A stretch of DNA of 64,000 nucleotides from Anaerolineae bacterium (GTDB lineage: Bacteria; Chloroflexota; Anaerolineae; Aggregatilineales; UBA2796), in the NCBI GenBank assembly GCA_019637555.1, contig JAHBVK010000022.1:26303-90302 (forward strand), given 5' to 3'. Below the pieces are notes generated by a model, which was not told the DNA's origin, searched no databases, and saw only the letters and a list, made by a program, of their open reading frames with translations. Below, in pieces: positions 55,346 to 64,000 of the stretch. Both the position numbers and the translations under genes were made by a program. How positions within the stretch are numbered: position 1 is the first letter of the stretch; each line of letters begins with the position of its first letter.

Positions 55346-55377
55346 CCCTCATGACGGGAAAACTGTCGTGAGGGTTT
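55346..55377 (+). terminator. hairpin between rpsU and infA
   Basis: CCCTCATGAC and GTCGTGAGGG form a 10-bp stem (one G-T pair) with a 9-base loop, then GTTT only. Terminator or attenuator. Confidence 0.6.
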
Positions 55378-55415
55378 AGCGATCTCAATATCCAATTGCA
55401 ACCATTAGGAGCTAT

Positions 55416-55676
55416 ATGGCTAAACAACAAGAAGGTAAGCTCGAAGTTGAAGGCGTAGTCACTGAAGCGCTTCCTAACGCCAATTTCCGCGTCAAGTTGG
55501 AAAATGGTCCTGAAGTGCTGGCTTATCTCTCAGGCAAAATGCGTAAGTATTACATCCGCATCCTGCTTGGTGATAAAGTACGCGTGGAGCTTAGTCAGTA
55601 TGATCTCACGCGTGGACGCATCACCTATCGCTATGTCAAGCGTCGTGGCGATGGTCAACCAGAAGAACTTAGTTAG
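55416..55676 (+). CDS. infA: translation initiation factor IF-1
   Basis: An 86-residue S1/OB-fold protein: [19 protein letters not shown], then [35 protein letters not shown]. These are the IF-1 signatures (E. coli IF-1 has 72 residues; this copy has a slightly longer N- and C-terminus). IF-1 blocks the A site at initiation. It is separate from the usual rpmJ neighbour, which is at 17792. A terminator follows. Confidence 0.95.
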   Translation: MAKQQEGKLEVEGVVTEALPNANFRVKLENGPEVLAYLSGKMRKYYIRILLGDKVRVELSQYDLTRGRITYRYVKRRGDGQPEELS

Positions 55677-55711
55677 AATCCGCCAAACATCCTCGCTAAC
55701 GCGCTAAAATT

Positions 55712-55747
55712 ACCCGCATACATAAATTGAAGCGGGTTTTTGTGTTT
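55712..55747 (+). terminator. terminator after infA
   Basis: ACCCGC and GCGGGT form a 6-bp stem with a 14-base loop, followed by TTTTGTGTTTG. Confidence 0.7.
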
Positions 55748-55788
55748 GCTGCGCGTAATTCCCGCCTTGTCAACTTCAAAGGGTCATC

Positions 55789-58700
55789 ATGTTGCGAACC
55801 ATCATTGATCGCTTGCCTATCGGTTGGGCGGGACGACTTGCCCTGCAACGATTGTTATCACAGTGGCGTTCGTTGCTCACGATCATCGCCGGGACCTTAC
55901 TCGGTGCATCAGTGGGGGCGCTCGTTCCACTGTATACTACTGCCGTAGCGCAGGTGAGCATGGTGGAACGGCTTAATCAACAGCCAGCTCGCGATATCAA
56001 CTTCTCAGCAGACATCTCGCTAATCCCTTCGCAAACCCAAGACTTTGATGCTTCTGTCGCCCTGAATGATGCCCAATTCCGCAGCATCGTTGACCAAAAA
56101 CTAGCAGCCTTCCCCGGCTGGTTAAACCGCACAGTTTCTTACCTGGAAACGACTGCACTGTCCATAGACCCGCCTGCCGAAGTGACCGAACCCGGGGTGG
56201 AGCCAACTATTCCCAACCCGACTACTCGTGCCTACGTCAGCTACTACGATGGCTGGACGGAAGCAGTAACGCTAGTAGCGGGACGCTTGCCACAGGATCA
56301 GCCCGAATCTACTGACGCCGATATTGAAGTAGTCATACCGCTGGCAGCACAAAGTGAATTGAACCTCAATATAGGCGACATTCTCCTGCTCGATCAAGGC
56401 GGACCGCGCGGTGGTTGGGACACCAGCAAGAATGTGCGTGCCATCATTGTCGGTGTTGCAGGCTTACCTGAACCGTTGACTCCACTTGAACGTGCCTATT
56501 TCATGGAACCGTCGCCACTGCGTCTGGGCGGTAAATCCGGCGATTTTCAAGCGGAGTACCCGGTGCTCACGACGCAGGCTGCCTTCAAGCGCGTAATCAC
56601 TGACTTCATCCCGGACACGTCAGTGCGCGTCGGTTGGCGTTTGATCCTCGATCACACGCGGTTGCCGTTCCCCAGCAGTCCCGCCGCGCGTCAAACTTTG
56701 TTTGACATGCAAACTGCGCTCAACGATGCTTTCGACACACCCGCACAGCGCAACTTGAACTACAACCAGTACACCAAGCTGATCGATTGGCAGGTGCAAA
56801 GTGGCACGAACATTGATAAGGGCATCTTGCTGGCTTATGAAGTCAGTGTGCGTTCGCTGGATGCACCGTTCGGCTTACTTTTGTTGCAAGTCGGTGCGCT
56901 CGTGATTTTTTTCCTGATCGTCACAGCAGCATTGGTGCGGCGCGGTGAACGTCGTGAGATTGCCATGCTGCAAAGCCGCGGCGCTCGTGATAGCAGCATT
57001 GTGCTGATTCGCAGCATCGAAGCATTGGCGATCTGTATGTTCGCGGCATTGGTCGCGCCCATCTTGTCGCAAAACCTGCTGATTCTGATCACACCATTCT
57101 TCGCCCGCTACGAGAATTTACCGCTGATCCTCAGCAGCACCGACTTTGCTTATGCGGCAGTGGCAGCAGCAGTCGCCTTCACCGCACTCATGTTCACCCT
57201 ACGTCCGGTACTGCGCTTACCGCTAATCTCGGCAGGTGGTTCGACGCTACGTAGTGATCAGCAGCCGTGGTGGCAGCGCTACTATCTCGATGTGCTCTTG
57301 GTAGTCTTGGGCATCGCTGCCCTATGGCGCTTGGTCGGGCGTGATAATCCACTGTTCACCACTACCGCTGGTGGACGATCCACCGATCCATTTTTGCTGC
57401 TTGCACCTGCACTGCTTTTCCTCGGCTTGGGTAGTGTGCTGCTGCGCGTATTTCCGCTGATAGCTTCGTTCGCTTCGCGAGTTCTCGCAGCCGGACGCGG
57501 CGTAGTTGCGCCGCTGGCAACATGGCAGTTGAGCCGCGAACCGGTTCACTACGGACGCATCACCTTTTTGCTGGCATTAGCAGTCGGAATTGGCTGGTTT
57601 GCCACTAGTTTCCGTGCCACCGTCAACCGCAGCCAGAACGATCAAGCGATCTACAAAGTAGGCACGGATATTCGCTTCGATGAGCGCGATGTTCGCTTGA
57701 ATGCTGCGCGTGCCCGACCTGAAACAGCTTACACCTCAGTTCCCGGTGTACAGAACGTCAGCATTGCGTGGCGCGAACCGGGCGTCAACTTGCAGCCTGA
57801 CAATCTGCGCGAGTCGATCTATGGAGATCTCTTGGCGGTTGATGCTAGTAGCTTCGCCAACGTTGTGCAATTGCGGTCCGATCTGGGCGCAGTACAGCTC
57901 CCTCGTCCCGCCGATCAACCGATCTCACTGCCGCAGTATGGTGTCGAATTGCCCTTCATACCGCAGAAATTGAATCTATGGGCAAATTTCACTGTCCTCG
58001 CGGGGTTTGGTCAGCATCTCCCCGACTTGGATCGGCTGCGTAATCGCACAAAGATCTACGCCCGCTTACAAGATGCTGCTGGTGCTTGGCTGCGGATCCC
58101 TTTCAGAGTGGTCGAAGTCGAATACTTACCCAATGGCGCGCAAGCTCCCGGCGTCGGTGGCGGTGGCGATTTTCTTACCAGTGGCTGGGCATACTATGAA
58201 GCTGATCTCAGCGCGGCATCACCGACTTATCAGCCTGTAGCGCCACTGCGTTTGGTTTCCTTGTATTGGGATCATCGTGGTCGTGCCCAGCAAGGCGAGA
58301 TTGATCTGCGTCTTACACTCGCTGGTTTGACTGGCACTTCCGCCGACAATCTAGATGAGAAAGTGTCTCTCAATCTATTTAATCGACAGGATTGGTCGTT
58401 CGCCTATGATTCCGGTGCGCCGAGTACCGGGCAGTACACGACGGGTTACATCGACGAAAAACGCGGTAATGGCATCTCCGCGCAGTGGTCACAGCAAGCA
58501 GCGGTAGCACGTCTTGGTCTGCTGCTCAACTATCCTGAGATTGCCGAAGTTCCTGCTATAATCAGCGAGAGCGCTGCCGCGCGGCTGAGTTTAGCCGCTG
58601 GGCAGGTGATTAACCTCCCCTCGATTCAAGGTGTACCTGTCGCCTTTCGCCTCGTTGGCAACCAGAAGTATTACCCGTCGCTCTATGACTCTTATTTACA

Positions 58701-59379
58701 GGATGGTAAGTGGCGTTCGGATATCCAGTACCGTCCCTTTCTGATCGCAGACCGCGACAGTCTGTTCTACGTTCTCAACCGTCGTCCTAGTGCCGCGCTC
58801 TATCCCGATGAAGTCTGGCTCAAAACCGCGCCGGATTCCGATGCCAACCAAGTACTAACTGCGATCATGCCTGCGGACCGCAGTGCCGCCGCCACCACAG
58901 CACAGACACTGCCCGGTGAATTGGCGAATCTACAAACCGATCCACTGAGTCTCGGCTTGCTCGGACTGATGATTCTCGCTTTCATCATTGCCATGGCGTT
59001 AAGTATCGTCGGCTTACTGACCTACGCTACACTAACCGCTAACGCGCGGCGTAGTGAATTTGGTGTGCTGCGGGCACTGGGCTTGTCCTCGCTCCGACTG
59101 ATAGGTCAGCTTGCCGTTGAACAGGCATTCGTGATTGTTCTGGGCGTGTTGCTCGGTGGTGCGCTCGGTGGCATTCTCAGCAGTCAAGTCGTACCACGGT
59201 TGGCGCTGGATACCTCCAGCCGCAATATCACACCGCCCTTCATCGTGCAGGTTGAAGCAGGGGCATTGGCACAGTACGGTTTGTTGATAGCTGGTGTCCT
59301 TATCCTTGTATTACTGTTCAGCCTATTATTGGTACGCGGCTTGTCGATTTCGCGGACGTTGCGGTTGGGAGAAGAATAA
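55789..59379 (+). CDS. FtsX-family ABC transporter permease, giant (first of pair)
   Basis: A 1196-residue permease. An N-terminal helix (about 25-45) is followed by an extracellular domain (about 50-345), a middle bundle of helices (about 350-560), a second large extracellular domain (about 610-1040) and a C-terminal FtsX bundle (about 1060-1190) whose last residues are TLRLGEE. Both FtsX modules carry motifs such as RRGERREIAMLQSRGA and RRSEFGVLRALGLSS. The layout is that of MacB/LolC-like mechanotransmission permeases with two FtsX units. The stop is directly followed by the ATG of its paralogue. The ATPase is not in the window. Confidence 0.88.
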   Translation: MLRTIIDRLPIGWAGRLALQRLLSQWRSLLTIIAGTLLGASVGALVPLYTTAVAQVSMVERLNQQPARDINFSADISLIPSQTQDFDASVALNDAQFRSIVDQKLAAFPGWLNRTVSYLETTALSIDPPAEVTEPGVEPTIPNPTTRAYVSYYDGWTEAVTLVAGRLPQDQPESTDADIEVVIPLAAQSELNLNIGDILLLDQGGPRGGWDTSKNVRAIIVGVAGLPEPLTPLERAYFMEPSPLRLGGKSGDFQAEYPVLTTQAAFKRVITDFIPDTSVRVGWRLILDHTRLPFPSSPAARQTLFDMQTALNDAFDTPAQRNLNYNQYTKLIDWQVQSGTNIDKGILLAYEVSVRSLDAPFGLLLLQVGALVIFFLIVTAALVRRGERREIAMLQSRGARDSSIVLIRSIEALAICMFAALVAPILSQNLLILITPFFARYENLPLILSSTDFAYAAVAAAVAFTALMFTLRPVLRLPLISAGGSTLRSDQQPWWQRYYLDVLLVVLGIAALWRLVGRDNPLFTTTAGGRSTDPFLLLAPALLFLGLGSVLLRVFPLIASFASRVLAAGRGVVAPLATWQLSREPVHYGRITFLLALAVGIGWFATSFRATVNRSQNDQAIYKVGTDIRFDERDVRLNAARARPETAYTSVPGVQNVSIAWREPGVNLQPDNLRESIYGDLLAVDASSFANVVQLRSDLGAVQLPRPADQPISLPQYGVELPFIPQKLNLWANFTVLAGFGQHLPDLDRLRNRTKIYARLQDAAGAWLRIPFRVVEVEYLPNGAQAPGVGGGGDFLTSGWAYYEADLSAASPTYQPVAPLRLVSLYWDHRGRAQQGEIDLRLTLAGLTGTSADNLDEKVSLNLFNRQDWSFAYDSGAPSTGQYTTGYIDEKRGNGISAQWSQQAAVARLGLLLNYPEIAEVPAIISESAAARLSLAAGQVINLPSIQGVPVAFRLVGNQKYYPSLYDSYLQDGKWRSDIQYRPFLIADRDSLFYVLNRRPSAALYPDEVWLKTAPDSDANQVLTAIMPADRSAAATTAQTLPGELANLQTDPLSLGLLGLMILAFIIAMALSIVGLLTYATLTANARRSEFGVLRALGLSSLRLIGQLAVEQAFVIVLGVLLGGALGGILSSQVVPRLALDTSSRNITPPFIVQVEAGALAQYGLLIAGVLILVLLFSLLLVRGLSISRTLRLGEE

Positions 59380-62300
59380 ATGAACCTCAGTCTAGTCCTC
59401 CGACGTTCGCGCCGCGAGTGGCGGCAGTTGGCGATCCTCGCCTTCGCGCTGTGTCTGGTGACCGCGTTCTTCTCACTCGGACCGCTCTATACACGCGCGG
59501 CGGTGCAATCAGGGCTTAAGTATGAACTCGAAGCCATTCAGCGCACTAACTTGCGACTCACGCTTACAAACCCAAAGCAGTGGGATCCGCAGACGTGGAC
59601 GTATATCACCAACCAACTTGGGGCATTGGCAGGCGGTCTGACGCGCATCACCAGAAACGGTACACCGGTTCCTGGCTTCGCCTACACCTATGGCGAACCG
59701 ACGACCGATTTTTCGGGGCGTTCTGCCTTCACATACTACGCCTTCGCCTTCTCCAATCTCAAAGATAAATTCAAGGTCATCGAAGGACGCTTCCCCGAAC
59801 GCCTGCAACCGCCAACCGCACTTGATCGGCAAACGCCGGATGAACAAGAGCAGCTTGATCGCGGGCTTGGTATGTATTCTACGGGAGACGTGGAAGCAGT
59901 CATCACGCCGCAAGTCGCCGCAATCTCCAATTTTGCTGTCGGTACACGATTTACCATCGGCATCCGTGCTGTTCAGCGTGTAGTTATCAATGTTGTCGGC
60001 ATCGTCGAACCCATCGATCCGACAGACCCCTTCTTCAACCTGCCCGGCGTTCGCACGGCATTGGAAGGTGAAGTAGGCGATCTCACCGTAACTGGAGATC
60101 GTCCCATTTTCCCCGCCTTTATGGTGGTAGAAGGCGCCTACGACGACTGGATCACCAACAGCGTCAGCATCCCACCCGGCGGTAACAACAGCTACGTTTG
60201 GGATGTCAACCTCAATCCCAACGCCATCAACGCGGATAATATCACCGACGTGCGTGGACAACTCCTGCTGGTGACCAACAAACTGACCGTTGATAATCCC
60301 GGCTTGCTGGTGGTCAATCCACTGCAAAAACTACTCGATGATTACGCTGATGTAGTTAGCAAAACCGAGGGTCCGATCATCTTGCTCTCCGGCGCGGTGT
60401 TAGTAATGATGCTTTACCACTTAGTCACCACCGTCAATCTGGTACTGGAGCAGCAGATGGCGGAATGGGCATCCATGTCCAGCCGCGGTGCCAGCATCGT
60501 GCAGCTTGTCTTGTTACAAGGGCTGACCATGATCGTCCTCGGTGTGATTGGCTTCATCGTTGGACCATTCTTGGCGTTCCTAATTCTGGCGGCACTTGCT
60601 GCGGTTGGACCGTTGGCTTCTGCTACAGGTGGTGTTGTGCCTATCAGTGGCATCCCCACGATGGCGTTCAACCTCAGCCTGATTGCTGCCGCGCTTGCCG
60701 TTCTCATGCTCACGCTTCCGGCGATTCCTGCCGCGCGTCGCAGTTTGGCGCAGTTCAAGCAGATGTCGGCACGTCCGCCTGCGCGTCCATTGTGGGCACG
60801 TTACTTCCTTGATGTCGTACTGATCCTGCTAGGCTTCGGCTTCATCGCCCGCTTGCTCTTTTACGTTGAGGGCGATCTCAGTCAGACTCTGAGTTTACTC
60901 ACAAGTAATCCTGCTGCGTTGATCCAGCGCATTATCGATAGCGCTAACCGTTCCGGTGGTCTTGCTGATCCGCTGAATCTAGTTGGTCCTGCGCTGCTGC
61001 TGACGGGTATTGCGCTTCTATGGTTGCGCATCTTCCCGCTGATAATGCGTCTGATCGGTAGGATCACTGGACGCAGCAACGGGCTAACCGGACCACTGGC
61101 AGTCTGGAACGTCGAACGCGATCCCGGTCACTATGCGCAGCTAGTCCTACTGCTAATCGGCACGCTGGCGCTTGGCACAGCAGCTTTGGCACTCGGTACC
61201 ACTCGCGATCAAGGTGCATGGTCGGTAGCGCGCGAAGATACAGGTGGAGATGTACGCATCGAACTCGCTCCCTCTAACAGCACAGCGAGTGTGGCATGGA
61301 CCGGTAAACCCGGCGTCATCGGCTCATCTTCGGTAGTATATGTGCCGACCGTGCAGCAAGCTGGACGGATGCCTCAGTACATGCTCGGCATTAATCCAAG
61401 CGAGATCGCGCAGACTGTACCGGAGGCAGCAAATGCAGTCCAGCCGTTGACTGCTCAGTCTGTCGATCTGGTTAGTGGAGTTGATATTCCTGCAGGGTCA
61501 GCATCGATCTCACTGGACATCGCCATTCCCACTAAAGCAAGCGATGCACGCATGTCGACACCGGAAGGATTTTACTTGTGGCTAGTCGTAGCAGACTCAG
61601 CCGGACGCACACGGCAGATTCAAGCGACTACGCCAGCCTTCAAGTATGACGAACCAATGACATACGTCGCTTCACTCACAGAATTTGGAGATGCACAGGG
61701 TCTGACGCTTGTTGGCATCGACTTCGCGCCCTATGCTGCGACTCTTCCCGGTATGAGTGGCGAATTGCGCGTGGATAATCTTCAGAGCATCGACTCCACC
61801 GGCACAGCCACGATGTTGTTCGACTTCAGCAAGGATCAATCGCTCGGTTGGAGGACACTAGAGCGAGGAGGGCGTGTCTTTGCCACTAATCCGGTCAATG
61901 GTACGCTGCGCATCTACTACTTCAGCCAACGCGCCCAAACGGATCCCGAAAATGCCGACGATGCGGCGAAATCGCTGGCATTCCAGCCTATTTCGCTGCG
62001 TTCCGGTACAGGACAGGCAGAAATCCCTGTCATCATCTCGGAACGTCTAGCTAAAGACTTAGGCGAAGCTACCCGCCGCGAACGTCTGCCCCTAGAGGTT
62101 GGCATGACTGGCAAGCTCGCACTGCCAGTCGCAGGGGGCACAATCAATTTCACCTACAAGGTCGTCGGCATCGTCCGTACTTTTCCGCCGTTTGAAGACA
62201 ATCAGCAGTTCCTGATCTTCGACCAGCAGACCTTGATGCAGTTGATCAACACGCAGGTTAATAGTGCCTCCGAACTGCAAGGGGCGAATCAGGTCTGGCT

Positions 62301-62829
62301 GCAAACTGCCGAGCGACAACCATCAGCCGACCTCGATGCCGCGATACGTGCTGAGTCTGGTGTTACTAATATCGCCTACGCATGGGATCGCTATAACGTG
62401 CTGCTGCGCGAACCACTGCCCGCTGCTCTAGCCGGAATGCTTTACGCTGGATTCTGGGTCTCGCTGCTGCTCAGTTTGCTTGACTTTGCCTTCTATCTGG
62501 TAGTCACTGCCCGCCGCCGTTCGCTCGGATTCGCGGTGCTTCGTTCGCTCGGCTGGAATGTCAACAACATCTGGGTGCTGCTGGTCGCCGAGCAGGCGGC
62601 GCTGGTTGTTCCTGCTCTGCTCGTGGGCATAGGACTCGGTGCAGGACTCGCCTATGTGATCCTGCCCTTCCTTGCCCTAGCGGGTGGTCAAACACTGCAA
62701 GTACCAACAGTCAGTTTGCTTATATTGGTAATCATTCTGCTGCTTGGCTTCGGAGCACTGTCGCTTGGTGCGGCGGGTTGGCTGCGTCGCCTCAACGTTA
62801 ATCAGGTACTGCGGCTGGGCGAGGAATAG
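59380..62829 (+). CDS. FtsX-family ABC transporter permease, giant (second of pair)
   Basis: A 1149-residue paralogue of the preceding gene with the same order: N-terminal helix, extracellular domain, middle helix bundle with QMAEWASMSSRGASIVQL, second extracellular domain, and C-terminal FtsX bundle with RRRSLGFAVLRSLGWN and a matching VLRLGEE end. Together they could form a heterodimeric channel powered by an ATPase encoded elsewhere. They start with no gap between them, so they are translated from one mRNA. Cargo is unknown. Confidence 0.88.
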   Translation: MNLSLVLRRSRREWRQLAILAFALCLVTAFFSLGPLYTRAAVQSGLKYELEAIQRTNLRLTLTNPKQWDPQTWTYITNQLGALAGGLTRITRNGTPVPGFAYTYGEPTTDFSGRSAFTYYAFAFSNLKDKFKVIEGRFPERLQPPTALDRQTPDEQEQLDRGLGMYSTGDVEAVITPQVAAISNFAVGTRFTIGIRAVQRVVINVVGIVEPIDPTDPFFNLPGVRTALEGEVGDLTVTGDRPIFPAFMVVEGAYDDWITNSVSIPPGGNNSYVWDVNLNPNAINADNITDVRGQLLLVTNKLTVDNPGLLVVNPLQKLLDDYADVVSKTEGPIILLSGAVLVMMLYHLVTTVNLVLEQQMAEWASMSSRGASIVQLVLLQGLTMIVLGVIGFIVGPFLAFLILAALAAVGPLASATGGVVPISGIPTMAFNLSLIAAALAVLMLTLPAIPAARRSLAQFKQMSARPPARPLWARYFLDVVLILLGFGFIARLLFYVEGDLSQTLSLLTSNPAALIQRIIDSANRSGGLADPLNLVGPALLLTGIALLWLRIFPLIMRLIGRITGRSNGLTGPLAVWNVERDPGHYAQLVLLLIGTLALGTAALALGTTRDQGAWSVAREDTGGDVRIELAPSNSTASVAWTGKPGVIGSSSVVYVPTVQQAGRMPQYMLGINPSEIAQTVPEAANAVQPLTAQSVDLVSGVDIPAGSASISLDIAIPTKASDARMSTPEGFYLWLVVADSAGRTRQIQATTPAFKYDEPMTYVASLTEFGDAQGLTLVGIDFAPYAATLPGMSGELRVDNLQSIDSTGTATMLFDFSKDQSLGWRTLERGGRVFATNPVNGTLRIYYFSQRAQTDPENADDAAKSLAFQPISLRSGTGQAEIPVIISERLAKDLGEATRRERLPLEVGMTGKLALPVAGGTINFTYKVVGIVRTFPPFEDNQQFLIFDQQTLMQLINTQVNSASELQGANQVWLQTAERQPSADLDAAIRAESGVTNIAYAWDRYNVLLREPLPAALAGMLYAGFWVSLLLSLLDFAFYLVVTARRRSLGFAVLRSLGWNVNNIWVLLVAEQAALVVPALLVGIGLGAGLAYVILPFLALAGGQTLQVPTVSLLILVIILLLGFGALSLGAAGWLRRLNVNQVLRLGEE

Positions 62830-62836
62830 AAATCTG

Positions 62837-63832
62837 ATGACCGATCTACCCAAGTGGCACTTACTGAAAACTGATAGATCGGTCATTGACTGGCTGCTTG
62901 ATTCCGACCCTTCGATCCGCTGGCAGGTGCTGCAAGACCTGACTATTGCATCGGCGGACGAGGTAGCAACCGAACGTGCACGAGTTGCCACAGAAGGTTT
63001 TGGTGCTCAACTACTCGCTCTCCAAGCATCCGATGGCACTTGGGGCGGCGTAGCATGGAATCGCGGTTGGAATTCCACCATGCACGTCTTGACATTGCTG
63101 CGGGAGTTCGGTCTCGATCCATCCAGCGATCAAGCACAACGCGCACTAGGACTCGTCCGTGATCATGTGATTTGGAAGGGTTGGGGAGCATACGAAGGCA
63201 ATCCCTTCTTCGTCGGTGAGGTAGAACCTTGCATCAATGGACAGGTTGGTGCTGCTGGCGCGTACTTCGGTCAGGATGTTCGGGGCATCGTTGATCGGCT
63301 GCTCAGTGAGCAACTATCCGATGGCGGTTGGAACTGCGAGGCAGAGAACGGATCGACGCGAGGATCATTCAACACCACGATCTGCGTCCTTGAAGCACTA
63401 CTGGAATACGAATTGAACTTCGGAAGCGATCCAGAAGTGACCGATGCACGTATACGGGGACAGGAGTATCTCCTTGAGCGCCGCCTCTTTCGCCGCAAAT
63501 CAACTGGCGAAGTCATTGACCACGATATGAAGGATCAGGATAGTGGCGGTTGCTCTCCCGCCTTCACCTGCTTCGCCTTTCCGACATGGTGGCACTATGA
63601 CGTGCTGCGTGGACTCGAATACCTCCGCCGCGCTGGTGTCGCACCCGATGAGCGCATGGCAGAAGCGATTGATCTGGTTGCAGCCAAGCGCGGTGACGAT
63701 GGACGCTGGGTGCTAGAGATTCAGTATCCCGGCAATATGCCAGTTAACATCGATGACGGTGAAGGATTCCCTAGCCGCTGGATCACACTACGCGCTTTAC
63801 GAGTCTTGCACTGGTATGCAGCAGCATGCTAG
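62837..63832 (+). CDS. squalene-cyclase-like alpha/alpha-barrel protein
   Basis: A 331-residue soluble protein with repeats typical of the terpene-cyclase/prenyltransferase alpha6-alpha6 fold: DGTWGGVAWNRGWNSTMHVL, DGGWNCEAENGSTRGSFNTT and DDGRWVLEIQY, similar to QW motifs. The acidic DxDD site of class II cyclases is not visible, so enzymatic activity is doubtful. ATG 62837 starts MTDLPKWHL, 7 bases after the permease stop, so it is in that operon. The role with the permeases is unknown. Confidence 0.8.
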   Translation: MTDLPKWHLLKTDRSVIDWLLDSDPSIRWQVLQDLTIASADEVATERARVATEGFGAQLLALQASDGTWGGVAWNRGWNSTMHVLTLLREFGLDPSSDQAQRALGLVRDHVIWKGWGAYEGNPFFVGEVEPCINGQVGAAGAYFGQDVRGIVDRLLSEQLSDGGWNCEAENGSTRGSFNTTICVLEALLEYELNFGSDPEVTDARIRGQEYLLERRLFRRKSTGEVIDHDMKDQDSGGCSPAFTCFAFPTWWHYDVLRGLEYLRRAGVAPDERMAEAIDLVAAKRGDDGRWVLEIQYPGNMPVNIDDGEGFPSRWITLRALRVLHWYAAAC

Positions 63833-63844
63833 CGCAGAGATCGC

Positions 63845-64000
63845 TCAAACCATTTGCTTGAGCGCGTATTCCACCATCTGATCGAACGTCATTGCTCGAC
63901 CTGCTGACCACGCTACCGCCAACGTCGTTTCGTCCAGTTGAGCACGCAGGCTGGCGACACCTCGTTGGAAACTCTGCCCTTGGAAGGGCCACACTGGAGC
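63845..64000 (-). CDS. C-terminal end of a large ATPase/TPR regulator-like protein (truncated)
   Basis: The minus strand is open from the window edge to a TGA at 63847-63845 and gives 51 residues, including ASLRAQLDETTLAVAWSAGR and ending FDQMVEYALKQMV. This pattern (LRAxLxExxFxxAWxxGR, then a helix with YAL) closes many large LuxR- or BTAD-type ATPase regulators. The identification is from that short match only. The start of the gene lies outside the window. It is convergent with the cyclase-like gene, only 12 bases apart. Confidence 0.55.
   Translation of the reverse strand, partial: APVWPFQGQSFQRGVASLRAQLDETTLAVAWSAGRAMTFDQMVEYALKQMV

Overview
The window is ordinary bacterial chromosome, densely packed with full-length housekeeping genes and free of phage, insertion-sequence, plasmid or CRISPR content. 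Several traits together suggest a Chloroflexota bacterium, probably near Anaerolineae: extracellular linkers made of Thr-Pro repeats (11187-12980, 14874-16487, 25417-27747), very large paired FtsX permeases, a lone [LysW]-lysine hydrolase, a YfhO membrane protein, paired PRC-barrel proteins, and no outer-membrane or LPS genes. This assignment is inference from gene content and style; no phylogeny was run. Base composition looks mid-50s %GC by eye and is fairly even.

Layout. 1-2126: end of a membrane protein, adenosine deaminase and a metallo-beta-lactamase-fold hydrolase. 2193-7080: an FtsK translocase behind a promoter carrying a perfect GAAC-N4-GTTC palindrome, followed in the same operon by a secreted anchored protein and an ABC ATPase. 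7137-16487: D-2-hydroxyacid dehydrogenase, a polysaccharide-type flippase, a DUF2085 protein, SecG, an oligopeptide-type binding protein, MurJ and a C39-like/TPR protein. 16702-23586: two tandem Nudix proteins, ribosomal protein L36, topoisomerase I, HtrA and PanC. 23729-32315: ferredoxin, a ComEA-like protein, a TPR/SH3 protein, a V4R sensor followed by a small protein resembling a histidine-kinase dimerisation domain, two PRC-barrel paralogues and an FGGY sugar kinase.

32420-37119 is a translation/secretion block: two promoters, tRNA-Thr(UGU), tRNA-Thr(GGU), tuf, rpmG, tRNA-Trp, secE, nusG, rplK and rplA. It ends in a terminator where many bacteria continue into rplJL-rpoBC. 37162-45231 (minus strand) holds a BenE-type transporter, an acetyltransferase, the biotin transporter BioY, a Rieske-like protein that has lost its cluster ligands, and the large glutamate synthase subunit. 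45739-53149 holds a LysK-type M20 hydrolase, a cyclic-nucleotide-domain histidine kinase, and a two-gene operon that is the most striking feature: a DPM1-like glycosyltransferase followed by a 1374-residue fusion of a YfhO (GT-C-like) protein to a complete Wzx-type flippase. 53334-55676 has rpsA, rpsU and infA. 55789-63832 has two tandem FtsX-type permeases of over 1100 residues and a squalene-cyclase-fold protein. The window closes on the 3' end of a minus-strand gene resembling large ATPase/TPR regulators.

How the genes work together. The GT2-(YfhO-flippase) pair could be a whole lipid-linked glycosylation route in two genes: charge a polyprenyl phosphate with sugar inside, flip it, and transfer it outside. 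Three hairpin-forming dispersed repeat types lie between genes, one of them exactly at two convergent gene junctions.
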